Assembly (NCBI GenBank): GCA_947624985.1
Contig: CANQMO010000014.1
Span: 1 to 64,000 of the forward strand
Source: an uncultured Oscillospiraceae bacterium
Lineage (GTDB): Bacteria > Bacillota > Clostridia > Oscillospirales > Oscillospiraceae
Direction of reading: 5' to 3'
DNA length: 64,000 nt
The notes beneath the pieces are model-generated. The model did not search any database and was not told the DNA's origin. It saw nothing but the letters and a program-made list of their open reading frames with translations. The translations under genes and the position numbers were made by a program. Position 1 is the first letter of the stretch; each line of letters begins with the position of its first letter. Below are positions 52,972-59,725 of the stretch, one piece after another.

Positions 52972-53427
52972 ATGGAAACTACGACGATCGTTGACCAGCA
53001 GGGCAACCCCTTGGACAATTACGACCCCGATCTGGGGTACCTGGAGACCCATACCGAGATCATCCACCACCCGGCCGACGAGGCCGTGGCAGAAGTCTCA
53101 CATTATGTGCCGGTGCAGGAGTTCCCCGCCACCGGCGGACGAATCGTCCAGAAGGTCATAGACGTGCCGGGCGTGGAGGCCCAGGAGGCGTGGGATGAGC
53201 CTGTCACCACGCAGGTATACATACCCTACACCGCGGCGGAGCTCGCGGCCCGGGACCGCGCGCGGCGTATCGCCGAGCTCAAACGGTCATTGTCCGAAAC
53301 GGACTACACGGTCATCAAGATCGCAGAGGGCTCGGCCACGGCAGAGGAGTACGCGGCGGTGATCGAGCAGCGGCGCGCCTGGCGGGCGGAGATCAACCGC
53401 CTGGAGGCCGAGGGGCAGGAGGTATGA
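52972..53427 (+). CDS. Tail fibre-associated protein
   Basis: A 151-residue protein (METTTIVDQQGNPLDNYDPD) with a beta-rich half, the linker VYIPYTAAELAARDRARRIA and a C-terminal helical region ending RRAWRAEINRLEAEGQEV. It resembles fibre-assembly or XkdW-like proteins. Its stop overlaps a tiny frame that runs into the G9 tract. Confidence 0.68.
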   Translation: METTTIVDQQGNPLDNYDPDLGYLETHTEIIHHPADEAVAEVSHYVPVQEFPATGGRIVQKVIDVPGVEAQEAWDEPVTTQVYIPYTAAELAARDRARRIAELKRSLSETDYTVIKIAEGSATAEEYAAVIEQRRAWRAEINRLEAEGQEV

Positions 53428-53468
53428 CCATGGTCGATAGGTTCAAGCTCCCCACCGGGGGGGGGTAA
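53424..53468 (+). pseudogene. Tiny frame broken at a G9 tract, 14 codons
   Basis: ATG 53424 overlaps the previous stop (ATGA). The frame MTMVDRFKLPTGGG stops at TAA directly after nine G (53457-53465). With eight G it would be 23 codons and end at TGA 53494-53496, overlapping the next ATG. It may be a slippage-disrupted coupling peptide. Confidence 0.5.
53457..53465 (+). repeat. G9 homopolymer before tip gene B
   Basis: Nine consecutive G, 27 nt before the start of the second tip gene. Same arrangement as at 32685-32693. Confidence 0.9.
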
Positions 53469-53492
53469 TTCCCGGGGCCGCGGAGGTGTGGC

Positions 53493-53966
53493 ATGAGCGC
53501 CGGCGTGAATCAGCTTGCGGCGCTGCGCCGGGAGATACTGCTGGCGGCCCATCCTGTCGGGACGATATACACGTCTGACAGCCCCACCAGCCCCGCCGAG
53601 CTGTTCGGCGGGACCTGGGAGCGGCTGGAGGGCCGGTTTGTACTGGGGGCCAGTGCGGCACACCCTGCTGGCAGCACCGGCGGCGAAGAGGCCGTGGCGC
53701 TCAAAGCGCCAAACATCGCTCCGCACCAGCACGGCCCGGGTACGCTATATGTCACCTACTTTGGCGAATACCTTGGAGACGCCATCGCCGCGCAGCACTC
53801 ACCGTTTAGAGGGTACACATTAAATCTTGATAGTGGCGTGCAAACCAATCTGACCCGGCATGCAATGCTGTCTGGCCTGACAGATTCAGGCCAAGGCATC
53901 ACCGGCGCGGCCCATAACAACATGCCGCCCTATTACGCCGCCTACGTCTGGCGGCGCCTGGAATAG
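53493..53966 (+). CDS. Tail fibre tip/collar-like protein B
   Basis: A 157-residue paralogue of tip protein A: AAHPVGTIYTSDSPTSPAEL, FGGTWERLEGRFVLGASAA, IAPHQHGPG and NNMPPYYAAYVWRRLE. The ends are conserved between the two and the middle differs, as expected for duplicated host-recognition tips. GCGGAGGTG precedes the ATG. Confidence 0.78.
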   Translation: MSAGVNQLAALRREILLAAHPVGTIYTSDSPTSPAELFGGTWERLEGRFVLGASAAHPAGSTGGEEAVALKAPNIAPHQHGPGTLYVTYFGEYLGDAIAAQHSPFRGYTLNLDSGVQTNLTRHAMLSGLTDSGQGITGAAHNNMPPYYAAYVWRRLE

Positions 53967-54017
53967 AGCGGAGACACACAAAAACAAAATAAAATTTATG
54001 CAAAGGAGCGTAAAAAA

Positions 54018-54470
54018 ATGAATAACACAGTCAAGATGGTGGTGGCCGCTATTTTTGCGGCCACCGGCGCGTATTTCCGGGAGCTGCTGGGGCCGATCCT
54101 GGTCCTGGTGGCAGTCATGCTGCTGGACTACATATCCGGCATGGCCCGGGCGTGGGCAGAGAAGGACCTGTCCTCCCGCATGGGCGTGCTGGGGATAGTC
54201 AAAAAGCTGCTGTACCTGGTGGCGGTGGCGGTGGCCGTCGTGGTGGACTGGGTCATCCAGACGGCGGCGGCCAAGGCCGGTATCAATGCCGTGGGCGTAC
54301 ACTTCGTGGGGCTTCTGGTGGCGATTTGGCTCATTCTCAACGAGTGTATCAGCATATTGGAGAACGTATCCGCCCTGGGCGTGCCGATCCCCGCATTTTT
54401 GCAGACAATCATCGAGCGGCTGAGACAGACCACAGAGACCGAGGCGGAGGAGGGAGGCAGCCATGAGTAA
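54018..54470 (+). CDS. Holin (toxin secretion/phage lysis holin family)
   Basis: A 150-residue membrane protein with three to four hydrophobic helices (VVAAIFAATGAYFRELLGPI, LVAVMLLDYISGMARAWAEK, VVVDWVIQTAAAKAGINAVG) and a charged C-terminal tail. The 'DY.sG' motif is typical of phage holin family 4. It permits endolysin access to the wall. Overlaps the endolysin start by 8 nt. Confidence 0.92.
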   Translation: MNNTVKMVVAAIFAATGAYFRELLGPILVLVAVMLLDYISGMARAWAEKDLSSRMGVLGIVKKLLYLVAVAVAVVVDWVIQTAAAKAGINAVGVHFVGLLVAIWLILNECISILENVSALGVPIPAFLQTIIERLRQTTETEAEEGGSHE

Positions 54471-55290
54471 CGCAGCGCAGGTAGTGTCCATCGCCCTGGC
54501 GGAGGTGGGCTACAAAGAGAAGGCCACCAACGCCAGCCTTGACCTGGCCACCGCCAACGCTGGCAGCGGCAACTGGACCAAATACGCCCGGGACCTGTAC
54601 GCCGCCGGGTACTACAACGGCAACAAAAACGGCTACGCCTGGTGCGACGTGTTCGTGGACTGGTGCTTCTTCAAGGCCTTCGGCAAGACAGAGGGACAGC
54701 TGGTGGAGTGCCAGACCGGGACGCTGGGTGCCGCGTGCCCGTACAGCGCCGGGTACTACAAGGCCCTGGGTCGGTACGACCGGAGCCCCCGGGTGGGGGA
54801 CCAGGTGTTTTTCCAGCAGGGCGGTGAACTGGTCCACACCGGTATCGTGGTGGGCGTCAGCGGCAGCACTATCACCTGCGTGGAGGGCAACGCCTCCGAC
54901 ATGGTGAAGCAGACCAGCTACAGCCTCTCCAACGGCTATGTGGCTGGGTTCGGCCATCCCCGGTATGACGATGAGAGCGGGGCGGTCACGCCGGCGCCCG
55001 CCCCGTCCCCTGAGCCCGCCCCGGTGGCTACGATCGTGACGATCCAGCTACCGGTGCTGCGCGAGGGCATGACGAGCATGGCGGCGATCAAGTCCATCCA
55101 GCGTATCTGCTACGCCCGGGGCTGTCTGGACAACGCCGGCCGGCAGATCAAGGTGGACGGCAATTTCGGCCCCGCCACGAAGCAGGCGGTGATCAAGCTG
55201 CAGAGGCAGCTTTGGCCGAACACTTCCTCCAAGTGGGACGGCGTGGTGGGCGCCGAGACCTGGGCCTCCGCCATGAACCAGCTTTGGTAA
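54463..55290 (+). CDS. Endolysin: CHAP-like amidase/peptidase plus peptidoglycan-binding domain
   Basis: A 275-residue lysin. The N-terminal domain (1-165) has the CHAP-type Cys in YAWCDVFVDWCF and His in ELVHTGIVVGV. A Pro-rich linker (TPAPAPSPEPAPVA) leads to a PG_binding_1 domain (about 200-275, DGNFGPATKQAVIKLQRQLW). It has no signal peptide, so it relies on the holin. Starts at ATG 54463. Confidence 0.93.
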   Translation: MSNAAQVVSIALAEVGYKEKATNASLDLATANAGSGNWTKYARDLYAAGYYNGNKNGYAWCDVFVDWCFFKAFGKTEGQLVECQTGTLGAACPYSAGYYKALGRYDRSPRVGDQVFFQQGGELVHTGIVVGVSGSTITCVEGNASDMVKQTSYSLSNGYVAGFGHPRYDDESGAVTPAPAPSPEPAPVATIVTIQLPVLREGMTSMAAIKSIQRICYARGCLDNAGRQIKVDGNFGPATKQAVIKLQRQLWPNTSSKWDGVVGAETWASAMNQLW

Positions 55291-55529
55291 GGCGTCTGCT
55301 GGCGGTGCTGCTGGCGCTGGCCATGCTGGCGCTCTGCGGGACCGCCATGGTCCGGGACCGCCGGCAGCCCGCCGGAGAGATCTCTTGGGAGGACATGGAC
55401 CCTGCGCAACTGTCCTGGGTGATCGAGGGCATACAAGAGCGCATATCCGCCCTCCAGGACGATCTGGCCCGGGCCAAAACGCTGCAGGCCGATAAGCTGG
55501 CAGTGGCCCGCCCGCCCCCTGAAAAATAG
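55284..55529 (+). CDS. Small membrane protein after the endolysin
   Basis: An 81-residue protein from TTG 55284: one N-terminal hydrophobic helix (LLAVLLALAMLALCGTAM) and a charged helical C-terminal part with heptads (WVIEGIQERISALQDDLARA). The Cys in LALC is not a canonical lipobox. The layout recalls accessory lysis proteins. The start is weakly supported, as the frame is open upstream inside the lysin gene and no good ribosome site is seen. Confidence 0.5.
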   Translation: MVRRLLAVLLALAMLALCGTAMVRDRRQPAGEISWEDMDPAQLSWVIEGIQERISALQDDLARAKTLQADKLAVARPPPEK

Positions 55530-55533
55530 TTTT

Positions 55534-55576
55534 GCCCCAGTCTGTGCAATGTGTACAGGCTGGGGCCTCTTTTTTT
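55534..55576 (+). terminator. End of the late operon
   Basis: A 12-bp stem (55534-55545 with 55555-55566, one U-G) and T7 end late transcription before the operator-controlled operon. Confidence 0.9.
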
Positions 55577-55590
55577 GTACGATATTATAG

Positions 55591-55639
55591 GCTAATATTA
55601 GCATTTTATCTTGACAAGAGGCTAATATTAGCCTATAAT
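55591..55639 (+). promoter_or_regulatory. Consensus promoter with two GCTAATATTAGC operators
   Basis: TTGACA (55611-55616), 17 nt, TATAAT (55634-55639). One 12-bp palindrome GCTAATATTAGC sits in the spacer (55621-55632), another 30 bp upstream (55591-55602). The leader from here to the ribosome site resembles that of the pair at 31.4 kb. Confidence 0.88.
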
Positions 55640-55680
55640 ACAACCATAAGATAACCGGAACGGCCCAGGAGGTAAATACA

Positions 55681-55875
55681 GTGAGCAACTTGAGCAAGGC
55701 TTTCATCGAGCGCGTGAAAAAAGAGTACATCGTCGACACCCGGAAATATCGCTATACTACAAAAGAGTGCTACGACGCGACCCATCAATGGCTGGAAATT
55801 CGGCGGCTGCCGATCTCTGCTCTGGACACGACCGCCGCGATCGACGGCTGGGAGACGGTGGAGGTCATAGAGTAA
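55681..55875 (+). CDS. Unknown protein, first gene of the second operator-controlled operon
   Basis: A 64-residue protein from GTG 55681 (MSNLSKAFIERVKKEYIVDT), after AGGAGGTAAATACA. No family recognised. It occupies the same position as the gene at 31067-31390 relative to an XRE partner, though the proteins are not clearly related. Its stop overlaps the next start (TAATG). Confidence 0.65.
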   Translation: MSNLSKAFIERVKKEYIVDTRKYRYTTKECYDATHQWLEIRRLPISALDTTAAIDGWETVEVIE

Positions 55876-56156
55876 TGAGGCGCAAATATGCTGATTGCCA
55901 GCGAACGGACGGGGATTGCTCCGTCTGCTCGCTGGTCAACTACGGGCGGGACTGTCATAATAACGCGATCACAAAACTGGAGTGGTGCCGCCGGGCTGCG
56001 GGTATGTCCCAGACGGACCTGGCGGAGGCTGCGGGCGTCAATGTGCGCCAGATACGCCGAGTAGAGATGGGGGAGAGTGCTGCCGGCAACCTGACGGCCA
56101 GCAACCTTCTGGCCATCGCCGACGCGCTGGGCGTGGATCCCCGCGACCTGGTGTGA
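55875..56156 (+). CDS. XRE-family regulator with N-terminal Cys segment
   Basis: A 93-residue protein: MRRKYADCQRTDGDCSVCSL with cysteines at CSVCSLVNYGRDC, then an XRE domain (MSQTDLAEAAGVNVRQIRRV, NLLAIADALGVDPRDLV). The XRE domain is a clear paralogue of that in the protein at 30599-31054. It is probably the autorepressor acting on GCTAATATTAGC. Confidence 0.78.
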   Translation: MRRKYADCQRTDGDCSVCSLVNYGRDCHNNAITKLEWCRRAAGMSQTDLAEAAGVNVRQIRRVEMGESAAGNLTASNLLAIADALGVDPRDLV

Positions 56157-56157
56157 C

Positions 56158-56703
56158 ATGGCGGTCGTTGTCAAGGACAGGGTATGCCGTCAGTGCGGCA
56201 TGTCTTTCCCGGGCGGGCCCCGCGCCTGGTATTGCCCCGCGTGCCGAGCGGAGCGGAAACGGGAATCTTGCAGGCGGTATAAGCACAAAGGACGTGCGGA
56301 CAGGCCGCTTGGCAGTGCAGACAGATGTACCGTGTGCGGCAAGGAGTATATAGTCAACTCCGCCCGGCAGAAATACTGCCCAGACTGCGCTCACGAGGCC
56401 GTCCGCGCCGTTGACCGCGCCCAGTCCCGCGCCTGGATCCAGGGTAACAAGGACACATACTACCACGCCCGGAACGAGCAACGCCGCAAGGAGCGGCACT
56501 GTATCATTTGCGGAGCTGTGATCACTGCCAAAACGCCTACCATCACCTGCGATAACCCAGACTGCAAGAGGGCCCGCATACGACAGCGCCAGCAAGCTGC
56601 TGAGGCAAGGCGGGCGGGGAGAGAGCCGCCGGCAGATTATAAGCCAACAAAAGGTACATCTTTTTCCTCAGGAACGATAATCTGGCGCGAAAATGCTAAC
56701 TAA
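56158..56703 (+). CDS. Protein with multiple zinc ribbons, last gene before attR
   Basis: A 181-residue protein with CRQCGMSFPGGPRAWYCPAC, CTVCGKEYIVNSARQKYCPD and CIICGAVITAKTPTITCDNP segments, i.e. three zinc ribbons, and a basic middle. It starts one base after the XRE stop. Its 3' end carries the first copy of the arm-type repeat. Likely DNA- or RNA-binding moron expressed in the lysogen. Confidence 0.75.
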   Translation: MAVVVKDRVCRQCGMSFPGGPRAWYCPACRAERKRESCRRYKHKGRADRPLGSADRCTVCGKEYIVNSARQKYCPDCAHEAVRAVDRAQSRAWIQGNKDTYYHARNEQRRKERHCIICGAVITAKTPTITCDNPDCKRARIRQRQQAAEARRAGREPPADYKPTKGTSFSSGTIIWRENAN

Positions 56704-56713
56704 AATGCTAAGT
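56690..56713. repeat. Two AAAATGCTAAST repeats, putative integrase arm sites (P)
   Basis: AAAATGCTAACT (56690-56701) and AAAATGCTAAGT (56702-56713), matching the four units near attL. Confidence 0.75.
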
Positions 56714-56770
56714 AGATAGGTTGTGCGCCCAAAAACGCCGGAATCATGCGGTTTTTGGAAAAAGAATGGC

Positions 56771-56798
56771 GGGTTCGAATCCTTCTCCCGCTGCCAAC
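56771..56798 (+). other. att core shared by element 1 (attR) and element 2 (attL)
   Basis: The exact 28-bp copy of the tRNA-Gln 3' end core. It closes element 1 and begins element 2, so it is the junction of tandem integrations. No tRNA 5' part precedes it. Confidence 0.95.
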
Positions 56799-56800
56799 AA

Positions 56801-56835
56801 AAAACCCTGTAACCATCACGGTTGCAGGGCTTTTC
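56801..56835 (+). terminator. Terminator supplied by element 2 at its att site
   Basis: A 10-bp stem with one U-G (56805-56814 with 56820-56829), 5-nt loop and CTTTT just after the core. If element 2 alone occupied the tRNA, this would be the tRNA terminator. Confidence 0.75.
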
Positions 56836-56852
56836 TATGTCTTGAAACAGGG

Positions 56853-56876
56853 TGTTTTCCCTTATGTTTTCCCTTT
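56853..56876. repeat. Two TGTTTTCCCTT repeats, possible arm sites of element 2
   Basis: Two 11-bp direct repeats 12 bp apart (56853-56863 and 56865-56875) between the core and int2, in the position of the element 1 arm sites. Confidence 0.45.
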
Positions 56877-56894
56877 ACAGGGTATTTTTGGCCG

Positions 56895-58169
56895 TCAAAG
56901 ACCGCTAATGTACGCCTCCATCCGGGCCGCGCTGTCGTCCTTCATTTTCTCCGAGACGTGGCCGTACACGTCCAAGGTGAAAGCTGCCGTAGCGTGGCCG
57001 AGGTTGCCTTGCACTGTCTTTACATCGTCCCCGTTCTGGAGGGACAGCACCGCGAAGGTGTGCCGGAGATCGTGTACCCGGCTATCAGGTGCGCCGATCT
57101 GGGCGGCCAGCTTCTTGTAATGATTGTAAAGCGTCTGCGGCTGGATATTCTGTCCCGTGGCCGTGGTAAAGACAAGGGCGGTTTTCTGTTCCGCGAGGTT
57201 CGACCAGCCTTCCCAAGATTCACCAGCCCGGAGCCGTTGCGCGATCTGTTCTGCTTTGCGGTGCTTTAACAGTCCCATGACAAAGGGAGCGGGCTTTAGT
57301 ATCCGTGTCTTATCGTTTTTCAGCGGTGCGAAGGTTGCCCCACCATCGGCAAGCGGGCGTTTCTGTAGTTGCTTGCAGACCTTGACGGTCCCAGCCTTGA
57401 AGTCTATGCAATCCCATGTAAGGCCGGTTGCTTCAGCTTCCCGCAGGCCGGTGAACAAGATCACTTTTAGAATGGTCCCGTATTCGTCGCCGTCTGCAAC
57501 CCGGAGGAAGTCTTTTATCTGCGCGTCCGTCAGCGGGCGAATCTCCCGGCGCTGCACTTTTGGGAGTGTTACATGGTCCGCCGGGTTCGTCCTGATATAT
57601 CCGACATCAACGGCAACTGACAATGCTTTTGTCAATATGCCGTGAATGTTGCGAACGCTCTTTGCGGACATGGGCGCTTGTTCGGTGACGGTCTTTCCAT
57701 CCTTCTTAATGATATTGCCGTCGGCGTCTCTCTTGGGGACCGTGCGCCCGCTTTTCAAGAGAGTGTTATAAAACCCTTGTATCATGTGCGGGGAAAGCTG
57801 GGAGAGTTTCACGGCACCGAGAGCGGGCTTAATGTGCTCTTTCACCTGAGCTTTGTAGTGCTTGACCGTCAGATACTTCTTGTCCCCCATATAGTCAGCC
57901 GACCAAATGTCGAGCCACTTTGCAAAGGTCATTTTTGACGGCTCAAAATACTCCCCGGCGCTGATTTGCAAGTTTGCCTCTTGCAGTTTGGCAATCACTT
58001 CTTTTTGAGTCTTGCCTGTAAAAGACCGTTGTATCTGCTTTCCGGTGCCTGGGTCATAACCGACAGTTGCCCGCCCTTCCCAATAGGTGTAAGGCTTTCC
58101 CCTCCGGGTGACTGTCTTTTTCCGTATGGTCCCGCCTCCCTGGGCGGCCCGTGTTGCTTTACGCGGCAT
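56895..58169 (-). CDS. int: Tyrosine integrase of element 2
   Basis: A 424-residue integrase with an N-terminal AP2-like arm-binding part (YTYWEGRATVGYDPGTGKQI), core-binding domain, and catalytic Arg in FTGLREAEATGLTW (about 241), HDLRHTF (about 365) and Tyr in TLDVYGHVSEKM (about 400). It is only distantly similar to the element 1 enzyme although both use the tRNA-Gln site. AAGGAGGAATTTTC precedes ATG 58169. Confidence 0.95.
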   Translation of the reverse strand: MPRKATRAAQGGGTIRKKTVTRRGKPYTYWEGRATVGYDPGTGKQIQRSFTGKTQKEVIAKLQEANLQISAGEYFEPSKMTFAKWLDIWSADYMGDKKYLTVKHYKAQVKEHIKPALGAVKLSQLSPHMIQGFYNTLLKSGRTVPKRDADGNIIKKDGKTVTEQAPMSAKSVRNIHGILTKALSVAVDVGYIRTNPADHVTLPKVQRREIRPLTDAQIKDFLRVADGDEYGTILKVILFTGLREAEATGLTWDCIDFKAGTVKVCKQLQKRPLADGGATFAPLKNDKTRILKPAPFVMGLLKHRKAEQIAQRLRAGESWEGWSNLAEQKTALVFTTATGQNIQPQTLYNHYKKLAAQIGAPDSRVHDLRHTFAVLSLQNGDDVKTVQGNLGHATAAFTLDVYGHVSEKMKDDSAARMEAYISGL

Positions 58170-58216
58170 GAAAATTCCTCCTTGTGTTTCGCCGCGCTTT
58201 CATGTAAAATAAGAGC

Positions 58217-58293
58217 GCGGTTCGGATTCTTTGGCGAGGGTCCAACTGCTTTTTGGCCGTCCTCGGTGTTCCAGCACCGGGGGCGGTTTTTTT
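58217..58293 (+). ncRNA. Candidate ~75-nt small RNA divergent to int (element 2)
   Basis: Promoter TTGTGT, 17 nt, TAAAAT (58182-58210) and a terminator hairpin (58257-58268 with 58275-58286, two U-G pairs) plus T7. No plus-strand gene is present. The hairpin resembles the one in the same position of element 1. Confidence 0.38.
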
Positions 58294-59191
58294 ATTTTTT
58301 CAAGCTATCTTCAATCCACTGTGTAAACCCGGCAAGGTCATTATTTGCCCTGCACTCCTGTTGCTTTGCCTTTGCCTCCTTCCTCCACTGTTTGTTTCGT
58401 TCTTGTATGTTCTTATATCCCTTTGCGCGGCTTGCCCGCTGCGACATGGTCTTATATGCTTTTCGGTAAAGGTTCTGGAAAGGATCCTCTTTCTCCTTTG
58501 TGAGCATAGCCAAATCATAGCAGGTCCGCCCATCAGAGTATTTTTTCCGGCAATACTTCTCGTTTGATTTTGATACCGGCATGAACGCCCGTCCACACAC
58601 TTCACAGATATTAGGTTGCTGTCCCAACTCCTGCAGACGGAGAAGATGGTAGTATAAGATTGAGCTTGCATAGATCGATGAATACTCAATAATCAACTTC
58701 CCGCTGTCATCTGTAAGTATTCGTGCGTCTAGTGAAATCCCCGCTTTCGTGGTCGTCAATTCAACGCCATCTATATAGCTCTTGCACATCTGCGCCATTT
58801 TTTTCAATCTTGTCCTGAAGTATTTTCCTGGAGCCGCGCTTCCCCTGTGCCTTGCCTCAAAGCACAAAAGAACAATCGTCCAGGCAAACATAGTTTTCCC
58901 ATACTTGATAGCCACGGAAAATAATTTTTCGCTGTCATGTTTTGGCGTTGAAAAAAACGGCTCTATCTCACAACAGAGAGACACGAACTCCTGTTGTTTG
59001 TTTCTCTTGTCAAGTAATAGGTTTGCATAATCCGTGACGAGATCACCAACAGGATAAGAGCGTGGAACGCTGCGCCGGTCCCCCTCCCCTATAACATAGG
59101 TTATAGTGCCGCCTTTCTCCGTGAAGTGAACGGCATCTGGAGGCGGCGGGTAGATAGCCCGGATAAGGTTTTCAGTGTTAACAGTGTACAT
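58292..59191 (-). CDS. DUF6076-like protein with zinc finger
   Basis: A 299-residue protein (MYTVNTENLIRAIYPPPPDA) with a helical middle and a treble-clef-like CEVCGRAFMPVSKSNEKYCR plus Cys in SDGRTCYDLA, then a basic C-terminal tail. The pattern matches DUF6076, frequent in Clostridia mobile elements; function unknown. It follows divergently from the regulators and may replace a classical repressor or act as an accessory lysogeny protein. Confidence 0.72.
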   Translation of the reverse strand: MYTVNTENLIRAIYPPPPDAVHFTEKGGTITYVIGEGDRRSVPRSYPVGDLVTDYANLLLDKRNKQQEFVSLCCEIEPFFSTPKHDSEKLFSVAIKYGKTMFAWTIVLLCFEARHRGSAAPGKYFRTRLKKMAQMCKSYIDGVELTTTKAGISLDARILTDDSGKLIIEYSSIYASSILYYHLLRLQELGQQPNICEVCGRAFMPVSKSNEKYCRKKYSDGRTCYDLAMLTKEKEDPFQNLYRKAYKTMSQRASRAKGYKNIQERNKQWRKEAKAKQQECRANNDLAGFTQWIEDSLKK

Positions 59192-59265
59192 ATACCCATC
59201 TTGTAGACAGTTTAAAATCAGAAAAATAAAGCGTCGTCTTGTCTATGGTAGTTTGCCACAAATTA

Positions 59266-59294
59266 TTTACAATGTATCCAAGCGATGCTATAAT
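59266..59294 (+). promoter_or_regulatory. Early promoter of element 2
   Basis: TTTACA (59266-59271), 17 nt, TATAAT (59289-59294). A dyad TTATGA-N10-TCATAA at 59299-59320 lies just past the start site and may be an operator. Confidence 0.8.
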
Positions 59295-59357
59295 CATCTT
59301 ATGACGACAGTTTATCATAATTTACTTGCACTGTCAACACTTGAAAGGAGGGAAAAC

Positions 59358-59540
59358 GTGAAAACGAATCAGAAAGTGCGCGACGCCGCGAGGATTGCAG
59401 ATGTCCCGCTCTACGCCATAGCACACAAAATCGGGATCAGCGAACCGACGTTCTCCAGGTGGATACGCTTCCAGCTTCCTCCGGAGAAAGAGAAACAAAT
59501 CCTTGCAGCGATCAAGGAACTGGAGAAGGAGGCGGAATAA
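59358..59540 (+). CDS. Small HTH protein
   Basis: A 60-residue single helix-turn-helix (VPLYAIAHKIGISEPTFSRW) starting at GTG 59358 after GAAAGGAGGG. Probably the early regulator of element 2. Its stop overlaps the next ATG (TAATG). Confidence 0.8.
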   Translation: MKTNQKVRDAARIADVPLYAIAHKIGISEPTFSRWIRFQLPPEKEKQILAAIKELEKEAE

Positions 59541-59725
59541 TGAAAAAGGAAGGATATAGCCCGAAGGAGTTTGGGGAGGCGTGGGGCATTTCGCGTCCAA
59601 CGGTTTACAAATTGCTCAATCAAGACGGCTTCCCCAAATGCAAAATAGGTCGCCGGACAGTCATTCCTGCCGATGCTTCCCGGCGGTGGATGGAGCGTCA
59701 GGCGGGGGAGCGTGAGGCAGTTTGA
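59540..59725 (+). CDS. Excisionase-type winged-helix protein
   Basis: A 61-residue HTH_17/excisionase-like protein (SPKEFGEAWGISRPTVYKLL, FPKCKIGRRTVIPADASRRW). It could be Xis or a regulator. Confidence 0.8.
   Translation: MKKEGYSPKEFGEAWGISRPTVYKLLNQDGFPKCKIGRRTVIPADASRRWMERQAGEREAV

Larger units (their letters stand above)
20379..56798. mobile_element. Element 1: complete siphovirus-type prophage in tRNA-Gln
   Basis: About 36.4 kb between 28-bp att repeats. Gene order is integrase, lysogeny module, repressor/Cro switch, early genes, HUH replication gene, late activator, TerS/TerL, portal, minor capsid, scaffold, capsid, connector and tail completion, tail tube, chaperones, tape measure, baseplate and fibre, holin, endolysin, then a small operon and attR. 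All expected structural genes have full-length frames. No contractile sheath gene is seen, indicating a long non-contractile tail. Likely inducible, although several small frameshifts are noted. Confidence 0.95.

Noticed and set aside
56761..56798. A second tRNA-Gln gene at the right junction
   Set aside because: Only the 3' 28 bases are present; no 5' acceptor, D-arm or anticodon arm precedes them.
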